Positions 1-9,021 are shown, counted from the first letter of the stretch. The stretch is 64,000 bases of DNA from Methylosinus sp. LW4 (GCF_000379125.1 NZ_KB900626.1:64014-128013); one strand, 5' to 3'. Made by a program: numbers and translations. Notes: a model not told the origin generated them from the letters alone.

Positions 1-3000
1 TCAAATCTCTCCCGCGAAATTTCGATGCTATCTCGCGGAATGCCTGTCGCCGCGCGTGAGATTGTCGCGCTGGCCTCCACACTTATGGTAAGTCGAAACG
101 CCGTCGCATTGTTCGGCGGCGCGCTCGGCTCTGTTGCGCTTGCTGATTTCGCAAAGAGCGTTTCGACGACCGGCAATTCACTGCTCAGCTTCAAGATTGG
201 AATCGATGCTGTCGCGACCTCTTCAAAGGAGTCCAGCGACGCGCTCGCGTTCATTCGTGATGCTGCTACTCGCATCGGCGCTCCATTGGACACAGCTACC
301 GATGCGTTCAAGACTCTCTATGTGAACATGCGCTCACTCGGGCGCCCGGCAGAAGAGATCATGAAAGTTTTCTCGGGCTTTCAGACTGCCATGACTGCGT
401 TGCACGTCTCGGCGCGCGATCAAGCGTTGTCATGGCGCGAGATCGCCGAAACCTACTCCCAAGGGGTAATACATACGAGACAGGCCATCCTTTCGCTTGG
501 CTCTCATGTCCCTGGTATGGCCGCCTTGCTTCAAGAGTCCCTCGGCGTCAACGGCGGCAAGCTGCATGAAATGTTCAAGAATGGCGGCCTGCCCTTGGAG
601 ACATGGACGAAGGCCGCCGACATCCTGTCACAGCGTTACGGCGCACAGCTACCTGAAGCGTTCCGACATTCGCAGCAGCAACTTGTCGCGCTGTCCAATG
701 AAATGGAAAAGCTACGTCAAATCTCATTCGATAGCGGATTCGATTCCGGCCTCACGACTCTCTTGAAGAGTCTACGTTCGGCCTTCGGCTCTATCGACGG
801 AGCCGACTCCATCGGTAAGGCAATCGGCGAAGGCTTCCGTATCGCCTTCGTGTCAGCATCGATGCTGCTCGACAAGATCGTCCAGCTAAAGGAACCAATC
901 GTCGCGATCGGTGGCGCAATCCTCGGATGGAATGTCGCGGTCGCAACAATTCGCCTCGCTGCTGGTGCCGTCGCATTGCTCTTCACCCCGCTCGGCCTCG
1001 CTGCTGCGGGAGCAATCACACTCGCGTCGAGTTGGGATTCTCTGAAGAGCGTGTTCTCTGGTTCCGATACCGACTTCAACGCCGGAGCTGAAGCGATCAA
1101 GCGCCTTACTGGCGGATGGATCGACCTTCACGGCGCAATCAAGGGCGCAATCGTCGCATGGGAATTCGCCAAGGACTTGCTCGCGGGGAAGGGCATTGAC
1201 GCTTCACGCGTCCTTGCTACGCAGGCCGGCAACGCTTTCGATGCTGGACAATACGGCAAGAAGTCCGGCACCTCGTTTGCCGACTCCTTCGTCGAGGGCG
1301 CATCGACTCTTTTCAGTAAGCTCGACGACCTCGCCGGCAAGCACCTACCAGGACGCGACTTGGCAAAGTCGCTGCGTGAAGAATGGACGCAGCTTTATAA
1401 GGATTCAGCGCCGAGCGATTTTCATGGCGGCGGCGACTACGCAAGCAATGCAGCTCGCTATGCGAAGCCGGACCTCTCGCTCAGTGAGGCACTGACGAAG
1501 ACGTTCGAAAAACTTCAGCCGACCATCGCCGCACTGAAGGAATATAAGACTCAGCTCGACTCCATTGCGCAGATGAAGGGCAAGCTCGATCCGCTGGGCC
1601 ACATCATCGATGATGCTGCTGTAAAGCGACTGAAGGAAGCAGCTCGCTCCGATGCGTTCGAGAGCGCGTTTCCGATGGCGTCAAAGATTCAGGATCACCT
1701 CGACGAATTGAAGGCCACTGCCGACTTGCTCGGAAACAAGAGCAGCAAGTCCGACCTTCAGGTTGAGAAGGAAGTCCTTCGCGAAGTGAACGCACTGAAG
1801 CGAAAGGGCGTCGAGATTCGTGATGATGAAGTCGACGCTCTGCGCGCCATCCTGTCGATTGAGAAGGAGCTTGCCAAGGGAGGATCAAACGGCCTCACGC
1901 AATGGGCAAATTCCCAGAAGTCCGCCATCGATGCGATGAATGACAACATCAAGAGCGGCCTCGATTCACTGGCAGATGGAATCGCCAAGGTGGCGACCGA
2001 AGGCAAGGGGAAGTTCAAGAACCTCGGCGAGGCCATCCGCTCCGAATTCCGCGACATTACCAAGAGCATCGCATCGAACTTTCTGAAGGCCGGAATTCGA
2101 GACCTCATGGCGCAGGGTATCAAGGGCCTGAACCTCGACTCGTCCCTCTCCACCTCACTTACCAAAGCCATCAACGGCGGACAGTCGATTGTCGACCGCG
2201 CCAATGGGAAGCTCGACGACGCCCTGAAGAATGTTGCCGAGGCGAATATCAGCGCGGGCGTCGTCAATCTGACGGCTTCCGGGATCAATGGAATCGGCGG
2301 CACGTCTGGCCCCGACACCTTCCGTCCTAACGGCACAAACCCTCTGGCAGCGGGAGGCGTCGAGCCAAAGAAGTCCTCTAACGTCGCCGAACAAATCGGC
2401 GTGAAGCCTCTTGCCGACTCTGGCGCACTCCGCATGCTGGACGGTGTGTCTAAAATGTCGACACGTCCCGGAACCGACATGATCCACGTCAATGCCCAGT
2501 TGAAGGACATCATTGACAACGCATCGAAGTCACTTCCTGAAGGCTGGCGCGCGCAATTCGTCTCCGGCTTCCGCCATACGGGTGCGATCAATCCGAACAG
2601 CCTGCATGATCGCGGACTCGCGACTGACGTTCAGCTCTTTGACGACAAGGGAAAGGCGCTCCCGAACTACCAGAACGCTGGCACCTTCCGCGACTATGAA
2701 AAATTCGCTCAGGCGGCGAAGCGCTACCAGACAGATCGTTATCCCGAACTGAACGACAAGTTCGCGTGGGGTGGCTATTACGGCGGGCGTGGTGGTCGCG
2801 CGCTCGGTTACGGCGGCGCGGACTTGATGCACTTCGATCTAGGCGGCAAGCGTGGTCGAATGGGTAATTGGGATGATGGATTGACGGCGGGGCGTGGTCT
2901 CTATGACACGACGGATAAGCCATCGGTCGGAATGCGCAAACTGACGGAAGGTCGTTCAGCGTTCGATGAAGAGAGCGCGCTAGAGCGTCAGATGCGCGAA

Positions 3001-3606
3001 CAGCGCGAACGTGAGAAGGCGAATCGGTCGGGTCCAGATTCGTCTTCAGCGGACATCGGCCGCCAGAGCAACAGCACGGCAAACGACCTCGCCGGCCTCG
3101 GCACTTCGATTGCCAAGCTCGGCGCTTCGGGCAAGGCGACGGCTCCGGCTATCGTCAATGTCGCCGAGTCAGTCCTGAAGCTCCTCTCTAACCTTGCGTC
3201 GAGCGGCGGGAGTGGCGGAGGATCGGGCGGGCTGCTCTCTGGTGCTGCTGGCCTTATTGGCGGCCTGTTCTCAGAAGGCGGCTACTCTGGTAGCCCGGTC
3301 TCGACGACCTCACTCCCGGCGAGCTTCTGGGCTGGCGCGCCGAGATTCGCCGAAGGTGGCACGACCCTACCGGGCGGCGGAATGCCTGCGGTTCTTCACC
3401 AGAATGAAGCTGTCGTGCCATTGTCCCGTGGCCGAGAGATTCCTGTCGATATCCGTGGCGGCGGTGATGGCGGTGACACTCACATTCACAACACAGTGAA
3501 AATGAACATCACGCCGAAGGACGCGGACAGCTTCCGCCGTTCGCATGGCCAGATTGCATCGGCTTGGCACAAGGAGGCCGCGCGCCTGCATGCTCGCAAC
3601 AACTAA
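1..3606 (+). CDS. phage tail tape-measure protein with internal M15 peptidase-like domain, 5' end outside window
   Basis: The reading frame is open from the first base, so the gene very probably begins upstream. An internal ATG at 25 would give 1193 residues. Long helical, Ala/Ser-rich stretches and hydrophobic segments around residues 290-340 fit a tape-measure protein, which sets tail length and spans the tail lumen. The C-terminus carries a Gly-rich stretch and the segment LHQNEAVVPL followed by RGREIPV, typical of the end of lambda-like tape-measure proteins. Around residues 855-935 there is SLHDRGLATD and later DLMHFDL, matching the SxHxxGxAxD and final His pattern of M15 zinc D,D-peptidases. 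Such a domain would help the tail breach peptidoglycan. The tape-measure call rests on architecture and the C-terminal motif. No other tail gene is visible. Confidence 0.8.
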   Translation, partial: SNLSREISMLSRGMPVAAREIVALASTLMVSRNAVALFGGALGSVALADFAKSVSTTGNSLLSFKIGIDAVATSSKESSDALAFIRDAATRIGAPLDTATDAFKTLYVNMRSLGRPAEEIMKVFSGFQTAMTALHVSARDQALSWREIAETYSQGVIHTRQAILSLGSHVPGMAALLQESLGVNGGKLHEMFKNGGLPLETWTKAADILSQRYGAQLPEAFRHSQQQLVALSNEMEKLRQISFDSGFDSGLTTLLKSLRSAFGSIDGADSIGKAIGEGFRIAFVSASMLLDKIVQLKEPIVAIGGAILGWNVAVATIRLAAGAVALLFTPLGLAAAGAITLASSWDSLKSVFSGSDTDFNAGAEAIKRLTGGWIDLHGAIKGAIVAWEFAKDLLAGKGIDASRVLATQAGNAFDAGQYGKKSGTSFADSFVEGASTLFSKLDDLAGKHLPGRDLAKSLREEWTQLYKDSAPSDFHGGGDYASNAARYAKPDLSLSEALTKTFEKLQPTIAALKEYKTQLDSIAQMKGKLDPLGHIIDDAAVKRLKEAARSDAFESAFPMASKIQDHLDELKATADLLGNKSSKSDLQVEKEVLREVNALKRKGVEIRDDEVDALRAILSIEKELAKGGSNGLTQWANSQKSAIDAMNDNIKSGLDSLADGIAKVATEGKGKFKNLGEAIRSEFRDITKSIASNFLKAGIRDLMAQGIKGLNLDSSLSTSLTKAINGGQSIVDRANGKLDDALKNVAEANISAGVVNLTASGINGIGGTSGPDTFRPNGTNPLAAGGVEPKKSSNVAEQIGVKPLADSGALRMLDGVSKMSTRPGTDMIHVNAQLKDIIDNASKSLPEGWRAQFVSGFRHTGAINPNSLHDRGLATDVQLFDDKGKALPNYQNAGTFRDYEKFAQAAKRYQTDRYPELNDKFAWGGYYGGRGGRALGYGGADLMHFDLGGKRGRMGNWDDGLTAGRGLYDTTDKPSVGMRKLTEGRSAFDEESALERQMREQREREKANRSGPDSSSADIGRQSNSTANDLAGLGTSIAKLGASGKATAPAIVNVAESVLKLLSNLASSGGSGGGSGGLLSGAAGLIGGLFSEGGYSGSPVSTTSLPASFWAGAPRFAEGGTTLPGGGMPAVLHQNEAVVPLSRGREIPVDIRGGGDGGDTHIHNTVKMNITPKDADSFRRSHGQIASAWHKEAARLHARNN

Positions 3607-3728
3607 CGGGATGCAGCCTCCGTCGTTGATCCTAAACTAATGCGTTCATTTGCGTATAATAGCGATTGACTCGATTCGATGCAGCGCCGGTCGCTTGTCG
3701 TGGAAATGGTCACTGAGGGAGTTTGACG

Positions 3729-4463
3729 GTGAACGAAATTACAACGACCGAATCCAGCGTTATCGAGTTTATTTCTAAAAATGGTGGACTAATTACCGCC
3801 GCAGTCACCGTAATGTCTGCGATATTAGCTATGTCGTTTCTATTTTCATTTCTATCCATATTTGACTGGAACTTAATTTGGTTCGTTGAATACCAGGATA
3901 TTGTTAAATTTAGCTTGATAGCGTTCGCGTTGATGTCTGGATCAATATATACATTCTTTCAAATATTAAATCATATTTATAATTATACTGAAGAAAAGTT
4001 TAGTCAAAAAAGATGGCTTCCTCTTGCGATTTATGGCGGAATTTTCTTTATTAAGTTTCTTATTGATATGTGGAATGATTTTTATGGACCGAATGTTGCA
4101 GAAACGGAATATCACATTTTTGGGCTAGTTAGTGCGGTATTCATAATAATAATCTGCTACAGAATTACTGACATAAGCGAATTAATTAAGAAAAATTCAC
4201 TAAACATCAAGAGAGTATTGTCTGAGTTCGTGATTCTTATAATGGTAGCTGGAACATTTGGCTGGACATACGGACTTAAAATTCGTGGCGAGCAGACGAG
4301 TGGCCACAAATTGCTAATAAAGCAAGGCGATGATCGTATCGTATATGATCATGCGACCCTGATTCTTGTTACATCTCATCACTCTATTTTTAAAGTTGAC
4401 GATGATATAATTACAGTGCAATCTGGTGATATTATACAGTTTACGTCGCGGCGAGTCCGGTAA
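3729..4463 (+). CDS. AT-rich integral membrane protein, unknown function
   Basis: About 244 residues. The GTG at 3729 is preferred over the in-frame TTG at 3723 because GAGGGAG ends seven bases before it. About five hydrophobic membrane segments are visible (near residues 22-45, 55-80, 95-115, 130-150 and 170-190). A soluble C-terminal tail of about 55 residues follows. Base composition is strikingly AT-rich, with many AAA, ATT and TTA codons, unlike the GC-rich genes on both sides. That points to a recently acquired cargo (moron) gene next to the tail genes. It ends three bases from the convergent gene on the other strand. I do not recognise the family. Membrane cargo genes in prophages sometimes block superinfection, but nothing here proves that. 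Confidence 0.6.
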   Translation: MNEITTTESSVIEFISKNGGLITAAVTVMSAILAMSFLFSFLSIFDWNLIWFVEYQDIVKFSLIAFALMSGSIYTFFQILNHIYNYTEEKFSQKRWLPLAIYGGIFFIKFLIDMWNDFYGPNVAETEYHIFGLVSAVFIIIICYRITDISELIKKNSLNIKRVLSEFVILIMVAGTFGWTYGLKIRGEQTSGHKLLIKQGDDRIVYDHATLILVTSHHSIFKVDDDIITVQSGDIIQFTSRRVR

Positions 4464-4466
4464 TTT

Positions 4467-5366
4467 TTATAGTGATACTAGGTTTTGTCGAACTTTGATC
4501 GGCAACAGTTTCTTAACTCTACCATCTTGCGCAACTACAGTTCGATACTGGAATGCAACAGCTGAAACCAGCTCATCCCCGAGTCTGCGCTTTCTAGTAT
4601 AAGAGCTCATACTATTCAAAATGCAGTCAATTGTAATTCGATCGGCGTCTTTCATCAATTGGAAAGGTATTGTTCTCCCCTCGTCAAAATCAAAGACGCG
4701 TCCATACCCAGAATTGGCGTCGAAGCCGCCGACGCTAAATAGTTTTGCGTGTATTTCTGTGTCAACTTCCGAATAGTTTATGTAGTCCTTTGTTGCGCTG
4801 TCGAACTCAACAATGTTATTTCCATTTCTTTGGAGGGAAATTCGTCTTGCTCCATAGCCCACTGAACGGTGGGCGTCGCGCAACGCAGGCTCAACAGCAT
4901 CGACAAGTGCTTCTACATCACCAAAAGGCAACTGCTCGGAGTTCTCTAGCTTTTTGATCGACCCTAATGCACCTTGTCCAACCGCTCGCCGACTGACACT
5001 CGCAATCAAATCCGGTATCAAGGTTGCCATTGCAACAATAAGCCCCCCATACACCATCGCTTCTGGTCTTGAAGCGATCTCAAAGACGGTCTCAAAACTC
5101 CCAGGTCTTTGCGCAATAATGTTCAATTCGAAGCCGACTGGGTTGAAGTCTCTGCGCCTCACCCTGCCTTCGGCTAAATAATTTGTAACTATAAGCATAG
5201 TTCGGGAAATGCCATAAAGGCTTTTAGCAGCTTCATAGGCCGGAAGCTTATGCTTATTGGCGATGTCGCCGGTAAATTTCGCAACAATCAGTTCAGGCAA
5301 GATGCGCCTCCGACGATCTTGTTGCGGCGCAACACTGTAGCTGCCCGCGAATCGTATGAACGACAT
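4467..5366 (-). CDS. hypothetical protein, about 300 residues
   Basis: 299 residues, read toward the AT-rich membrane gene and ending almost at its stop. It begins with a stretch rich in Arg (QQDRRRR). A domain containing AYEAAKSLYGISRTM and RPGSFETVFEI follows at residues 40-115. One hydrophobic segment near residues 118-140 could be a membrane helix. The rest is mixed alpha/beta. The N-terminal pattern (a body-plan of ligand-site-like 'SLYGISR' then 'RPGSF') reminds me of a widespread group of uncharacterised roughly 300-residue proteins of mobile elements. I cannot name it with confidence. Composition is intermediate between its AT-rich neighbour and the rest of the element. It may be cargo of the prophage together with the neighbour. 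Confidence 0.55.
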   Translation of the reverse strand: MSFIRFAGSYSVAPQQDRRRRILPELIVAKFTGDIANKHKLPAYEAAKSLYGISRTMLIVTNYLAEGRVRRRDFNPVGFELNIIAQRPGSFETVFEIASRPEAMVYGGLIVAMATLIPDLIASVSRRAVGQGALGSIKKLENSEQLPFGDVEALVDAVEPALRDAHRSVGYGARRISLQRNGNNIVEFDSATKDYINYSEVDTEIHAKLFSVGGFDANSGYGRVFDFDEGRTIPFQLMKDADRITIDCILNSMSSYTRKRRLGDELVSAVAFQYRTVVAQDGRVKKLLPIKVRQNLVSL

Positions 5367-5507
5367 CTAGCATGATGAATCGAAATTGACGACGCTCTGG
5401 GGCAGTGGCGTGGTGGACAAAAGGCCACGACGCCCCGACCATCTCAGCCAAGTAGCCAAGATGGTCGAGCTTTATGAGTGACGCACTTCAATGGCACTGA
5501 AGACGCG

Positions 5508-6533
5508 TTAATTCAGTTGTTTTTCCTGGTGCCAGCGCGCGCGGTCGGCGGTGTGCGCAGGTCCGGCAAAATTATTCCAGGCGTTCCATCCGCTGTCCTC
5601 GCACACTTCCACGCCGAAACGCTCGATAAGCAACATGCCGAGGACGTAGCGGGTTTCGGTGTCGCATCCGCCGGTGTGCTCTTCGATCGCGTCGAGCATG
5701 GTGTGACGGGTCGCGCGTTCGTCGAGGCCACGGGCGAGCGCTCCATTGAAAGCTTCGTTCAGCGCATCGGCTGCTGCTTTGGAATTCTCATAGGTCGGCT
5801 CTTCGTCCTCGGGGTCATTGTCGGGGCCTAGCCACCAGTCATGGGCAGACAGATCGATGCAATCGAAGATGATGCGCTTTGGCGGGAACATCGGCGTCGG
5901 TGACGTGCCATCTTCGAAGGGAAGGATAGTCGGGCCGAACTCGGCGAGTGGACCCCAGCAATCCGTATCCCATAAGTCAACGGCGGCGATGACCGACTCG
6001 AATTCCTTCACGCCGAACGCTCCGAAGCGCGCGCGGTAAACCTCACGATCGATGTAGAGGTTTTCAACCGCGTCATAGACGACGGTTCCGCATTCGAGCC
6101 ACGTGTGGCGCACATAGAAATCGTGTTCGCGATTGCTCCCGCGCCAATATCCTTCGATGAGATTCCACCACTCCGCGCCGTCGTCGAGGAAGGACTCCAG
6201 GATCGTGCGTTGCGTGAGTTCATAGGGGTGGCGCTTGCGCTTGTCTTCGCGAACGATCTTCAGCGGATAATGGGCGACGACTTCCAGGACTGTGCGCTTT
6301 TCGGCCTGCGCGCCGCGAGCGGCATCTTCGGCCTTCCAGAGCTTCACGCGCAAGGCGTCGAGCGCTTCATGGTTGAGGGCGAACACCTCGGCGAAATTGT
6401 CGGGCGTGAGGCGAGCGCCAGAGAGATTTGAGAGTCCGGCGAGTGTCGGGGCCAGATCGGCGAGGCGTTGTTCAATGTGCTCGAATTCCCCGAGCGGCGG
6501 TTCAATCACTGGGGTGGTGAGTTCCGCGTGCAT
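5508..6533 (-). CDS. hypothetical prophage protein
   Basis: 341 residues, acidic and soluble, rich in Trp/Asp/Glu in the second half (for example HDWWLGPDNDPEDEEP). The ATG at 6533 has AGGAG seven bases upstream, which supports the start. No catalytic motif or family is recognised. It is divergent from the excisionase-like gene at 6826 across a 292-base AT-rich spacer with short repeats, so it may be controlled from that region. An 8-bp inverted repeat (GACCATCT at 5437-5444, AGATGGTC at 5459-5466) lies 42 bases after its stop. It lacks a T tract, so its role as a terminator is uncertain. Confidence 0.6.
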   Translation of the reverse strand: MHAELTTPVIEPPLGEFEHIEQRLADLAPTLAGLSNLSGARLTPDNFAEVFALNHEALDALRVKLWKAEDAARGAQAEKRTVLEVVAHYPLKIVREDKRKRHPYELTQRTILESFLDDGAEWWNLIEGYWRGSNREHDFYVRHTWLECGTVVYDAVENLYIDREVYRARFGAFGVKEFESVIAAVDLWDTDCWGPLAEFGPTILPFEDGTSPTPMFPPKRIIFDCIDLSAHDWWLGPDNDPEDEEPTYENSKAAADALNEAFNGALARGLDERATRHTMLDAIEEHTGGCDTETRYVLGMLLIERFGVEVCEDSGWNAWNNFAGPAHTADRARWHQEKQLN

Positions 6534-6825
6534 TTTTACTCCTATCGATATGCGTTACGAAGACACGGCCATACGACACCATACTTTTGATAGCTACACA
6601 AGTCCAAAAATAGGTTATGATTCCTAACATCCAATGCAACAATTATATGAGAAAGAACAAAATAGAACGCGTGTCAGAAAATGTCCGTGTCCGTCGGTGT
6701 CAGAAATTCTCAAAAGTGCGTTATGACTCAATATGCTGACAAATATAGTGTCGGATTTTGAGCCGTTGTGACGTTTTGTTTGACGTAATTTGCGTTTCAT
6801 GTGAATATCAGGTGGTCCTCTGAGA
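6534..6825. promoter_or_regulatory. divergent AT-rich regulatory spacer with direct repeats
   Basis: This 292-base spacer separates the minus-strand gene ending at 6533 from the plus-strand gene starting at 6826. It should therefore hold promoters for both. It is AT-rich compared with the genes. The 10-mer GTGTCAGAAA occurs at 6671-6680 and again at 6697-6706. The hexamer TGACGT occurs twice between about 6768 and 6786. Repeats of this kind suit operator sites for a phage repressor or excisionase. No repressor gene is recognised in the window. Confidence 0.4.
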
Positions 6826-7041
6826 ATGGAGATTGCGTTGAACAGCAAACAGGAAACACAGAGCAGTCGATTGATGACCGACGTGGAAGGAGCTGTGAAG
6901 TTCCGCATGTCGTTGCCTACGTTCCGCCGCCGCGTGAAGGAAGGCGGCTTTCTAACGCCAATCAAAATCGGTCGGCGCGTCTACTACGACGAGGCCGAAG
7001 CTGAACTCTTGATTCAAAAAGCCCGCGCCAGCGCGGCGTAA
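6826..7041 (+). CDS. small AlpA/excisionase-like DNA-binding protein
   Basis: 71 residues. The middle reads MSLPTFRRRVKEGGFLTPIKIGRRVYYDEAEAE in character: a helix-turn-helix with an Arg-rich recognition helix, then a beta wing and a Tyr-Tyr-Asp turn. This is the pattern of MerR/AlpA/Xis-type small winged-helix proteins. These proteins activate integrase or early genes, or direct excision, in prophages and P4-like satellites. It is the first gene of the plus-strand block that runs to the primase. An internal TTG at 6838 is an alternative start, since the SD before 6826 is weak. Confidence 0.65.
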   Translation: MEIALNSKQETQSSRLMTDVEGAVKFRMSLPTFRRRVKEGGFLTPIKIGRRVYYDEAEAELLIQKARASAA

Positions 7042-7059
7042 ACGACAGAAAGGTAATGT

Positions 7060-7578
7060 ATGTCAGAAGATAAGCGTAACCGCGCGCATATTATTGGGCG
7101 CGAGCTTGTAAGTGAGTATCCGGCTTTCGCGAACGTGCCACAGGCCGAACGTGAACGCCTCGCCGAGTATTGGGCGGTAGATTCATTCATCGATGAATTT
7201 GGCGTCTTGCGTTCCGTCACTGGCACGCCGTTGAAGGACTCGCTGCGCTACGCGCTGGAGCAGAAGGCCGAAGCGATTGGCGCGCCCAACGCGAAGACGC
7301 CAGCAGCAGCAGACAAGCGCCATTCGATCGGCATCACTGACTCGGATATCGCAGCCATCAAGGACCCGCAGCGCCGACTCGAAGTGCTGGGCGAGGTTGA
7401 GGGCGGCTGTCGCGTGGTGCCGAGCTGGCAGCGTGGCCCGGCACGTCCCGTGACGATCGGCGAGATCACCTCACGCACGGGTCTTACGGCGGAACAGTTC
7501 GCGAAGCTCGACCCCACCCGCAAACTCGAAATCGAGAATGAAGTGAAACACCTTCGTGAGGCGGAGGGCGCGCGATGA
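7060..7578 (+). CDS. hypothetical protein of the early block
   Basis: 172 residues, soluble and charged. The ATG at 7060 is preceded by AGAAAGG at a good distance. It starts 18 bases after the excisionase-like gene and overlaps the next gene by four bases, so the genes are probably cotranscribed. No motif is recognised. The C-terminal third (ITSRTGLTAEQFAKLDPTRK) resembles a small helical phage-scaffold-like segment but does not identify a family. Confidence 0.6.
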   Translation: MSEDKRNRAHIIGRELVSEYPAFANVPQAERERLAEYWAVDSFIDEFGVLRSVTGTPLKDSLRYALEQKAEAIGAPNAKTPAAADKRHSIGITDSDIAAIKDPQRRLEVLGEVEGGCRVVPSWQRGPARPVTIGEITSRTGLTAEQFAKLDPTRKLEIENEVKHLREAEGAR

Positions 7579-7760
7579 CTGACATCAATCAAGTCCAGCA
7601 GGCCGAGTCGATCGTTGAAATCGATTTGATCCACCACAGTGGATTGAGTCCCGAACGCTGGCGCGCGCTGAATGATGAGCAGAAGGCCGAGCGAGTGCGC
7701 GCCTTTCTCGCGGACGGGTCTCCGAGCGCCGAAGCAGCACAAGGGAGACGACGCAAGTGA
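7575..7760 (+). CDS. small hypothetical protein
   Basis: 61 residues, starting in an ATGA overlap with the preceding stop and ending in a GTGA overlap with the next start. Such tight packing supports real translation. The segment LSPERWRALNDEQKAERVRAF repeats the style of the upstream protein's C-terminus (helical, Glu/Arg-rich). It may derive from the same fold. Function unknown. Confidence 0.5.
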   Translation: MTDINQVQQAESIVEIDLIHHSGLSPERWRALNDEQKAERVRAFLADGSPSAEAAQGRRRK

Positions 7761-7969
7761 GCGACTCCCTCATTCGCCCGAAGCTCAATTCTGAATTTGG
7801 AATGCTCGGAACGTGGGGCGGCGGTAAGCGCCGCCCTGCTGATCCTGGCACCAATCGACAACAGCCGGCGCGCCGTTCGCGCGCTAGTGCCGGCCCTCGT
7901 TTTGGTGATCCAGGCGAAGCGCAATCACATGAGGAGCGCCTTACGAAAATGATTGGAGACATCGCGTAA
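7757..7969 (+). CDS. small basic hypothetical protein
   Basis: 70 residues from a GTG that overlaps the previous stop (GTGA). It is Arg/Gly/Pro-rich and probably disordered. Its stop is one base before the next ATG. The only support is its place in a tightly packed gene string. Function unknown. Confidence 0.4.
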   Translation: MSDSLIRPKLNSEFGMLGTWGGGKRRPADPGTNRQQPARRSRASAGPRFGDPGEAQSHEERLTKMIGDIA

Positions 7970-7970
7970 C

Positions 7971-8288
7971 ATGAGTGGATACGTCTTATTTGAATCGGCG
8001 GCCCGCGCCGTTAGCGACACGCCATCTTTTTTCACTCTCAACATCGACAATGATCCGAACGTGCAAAACCCCGCGCAAGCATGGTCTGTGCGCGTGTGGT
8101 CGAACGTCGGGATTCACATCAACGTCGATGGTCAGTCTGCCACCACAGATGACTACCCGGTTGCAGCCGGTCGACACGGTGAAGAGCTGCACGTTCGAGC
8201 TGGTGCTGTCTTCAGCGTCATCAAGCAGGATGGCGAGGCCGATGGTCGTGTGTGGATAACTCGCGTGAAGAAGGGAACCACGCGATGA
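7971..8288 (+). CDS. small hypothetical protein, beta-rich
   Basis: 105 residues starting at ATG 7971, directly after the preceding stop. It overlaps the next gene by ATGA. The sequence is rich in alternating hydrophobic residues and Val (for example AWSVRVWSNVGIHINVDG) and looks like an all-beta fold. This could be a small virion or decoration-type protein, but it lies among early genes. No family recognised. Confidence 0.5.
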   Translation: MSGYVLFESAARAVSDTPSFFTLNIDNDPNVQNPAQAWSVRVWSNVGIHINVDGQSATTDDYPVAAGRHGEELHVRAGAVFSVIKQDGEADGRVWITRVKKGTTR

Positions 8289-8614
8289 CGAACATTGAAA
8301 CATTCCGAAATCTGTTTCCGACAATAATGCAGTTGGTCGACGCGTCGGGGAACCATCAAGTCGAGATCATCCCCAAGACGAGAGCAATCGGCATCCCAGA
8401 CATCGACAGCTACGCATCGGCGTGGGTCTGTTTTAGACACAAAGCAGGCATTACATTTAACGCAATATGGTGCCTCAATCACGATGAAATGTTTCACACC
8501 CATTATCCCAAATATCGCTTGGCTGCTGGTGATGATGATCCAGAAAATCAAGAATGGCTGAAAAATCTGGAGCGTCGACTCCAGCGCGGGGAGGAGCGCA
8601 TAGCCAACGAATGA
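8285..8614 (+). CDS. hypothetical protein of the early block
   Basis: 109 residues, ATGA overlap with the preceding stop, so translationally coupled. It contains WVCFRHKAGITFNAIWCLNH, with a His/Cys arrangement that could bind a metal, but no known motif is complete. The C-terminus is highly charged. Function unknown. Confidence 0.5.
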   Translation: MTNIETFRNLFPTIMQLVDASGNHQVEIIPKTRAIGIPDIDSYASAWVCFRHKAGITFNAIWCLNHDEMFHTHYPKYRLAAGDDDPENQEWLKNLERRLQRGEERIANE

Positions 8615-8664
8615 CACACGCGCTTCATCGGCGCGCATATTGAAAACTGAGTAGGAGTAAAACA

Positions 8665-8985
8665 GTGTCGAGTGATTTGATAAGCGCCGTCGTGGCGCAA
8701 TTGAAGGACGCGAATGAGTCACAGGTTGCCGAAGCCATCAAGAAGGCCGAGGCCGCAGCGCTCGCGGAATTTGTGACACAGAAGCTAAAGCCCGTCGTCG
8801 AGATTATCGTCCCGGAATTTCTCGGACGCAACGCCAGCCCGACCAATGCAGCCTATCCGGCGATCGTTCAGGCGAGCGCGCTGCTGATCGTGGGAAAGCT
8901 GATCGGCGACGCCATCCGAGAGACCGGCGGCGCGACGGTCGAGGCGCTGAAGGAGATCGAGTCGGCGGTAATGACGACCGTTTGA
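8665..8985 (+). CDS. hypothetical helical protein upstream of the primase
   Basis: 106 residues from a GTG at 8665 with GTAGGAG about ten bases upstream. It is Ala/Glu/Lys-rich and predicted helical throughout, with one moderately hydrophobic stretch (IVQASALLIVGKLIGDAI). Its stop at 8983-8985 coincides with the end of the T-rich tract of a terminator that points the other way. Function unknown. Confidence 0.55.
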   Translation: MSSDLISAVVAQLKDANESQVAEAIKKAEAAALAEFVTQKLKPVVEIIVPEFLGRNASPTNAAYPAIVQASALLIVGKLIGDAIRETGGATVEALKEIESAVMTTV

Positions 8986-9021
8986 AAATAAAAAAGCCGC
9001 GAGGGGAGTCAGCTCCTCGCG
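8985..9021 (-). terminator. intrinsic terminator, minus strand
   Basis: A perfect 7-bp stem (CGCGAGG at 9021-9015 pairing with CCTCGCG at 9004-8998 on the minus strand) has a 10-base loop. On the minus strand it is followed by GCTTTTTTATTTT. On the plus strand the T-run is absent, so it does not end the plus-strand genes. Confidence 0.7.
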
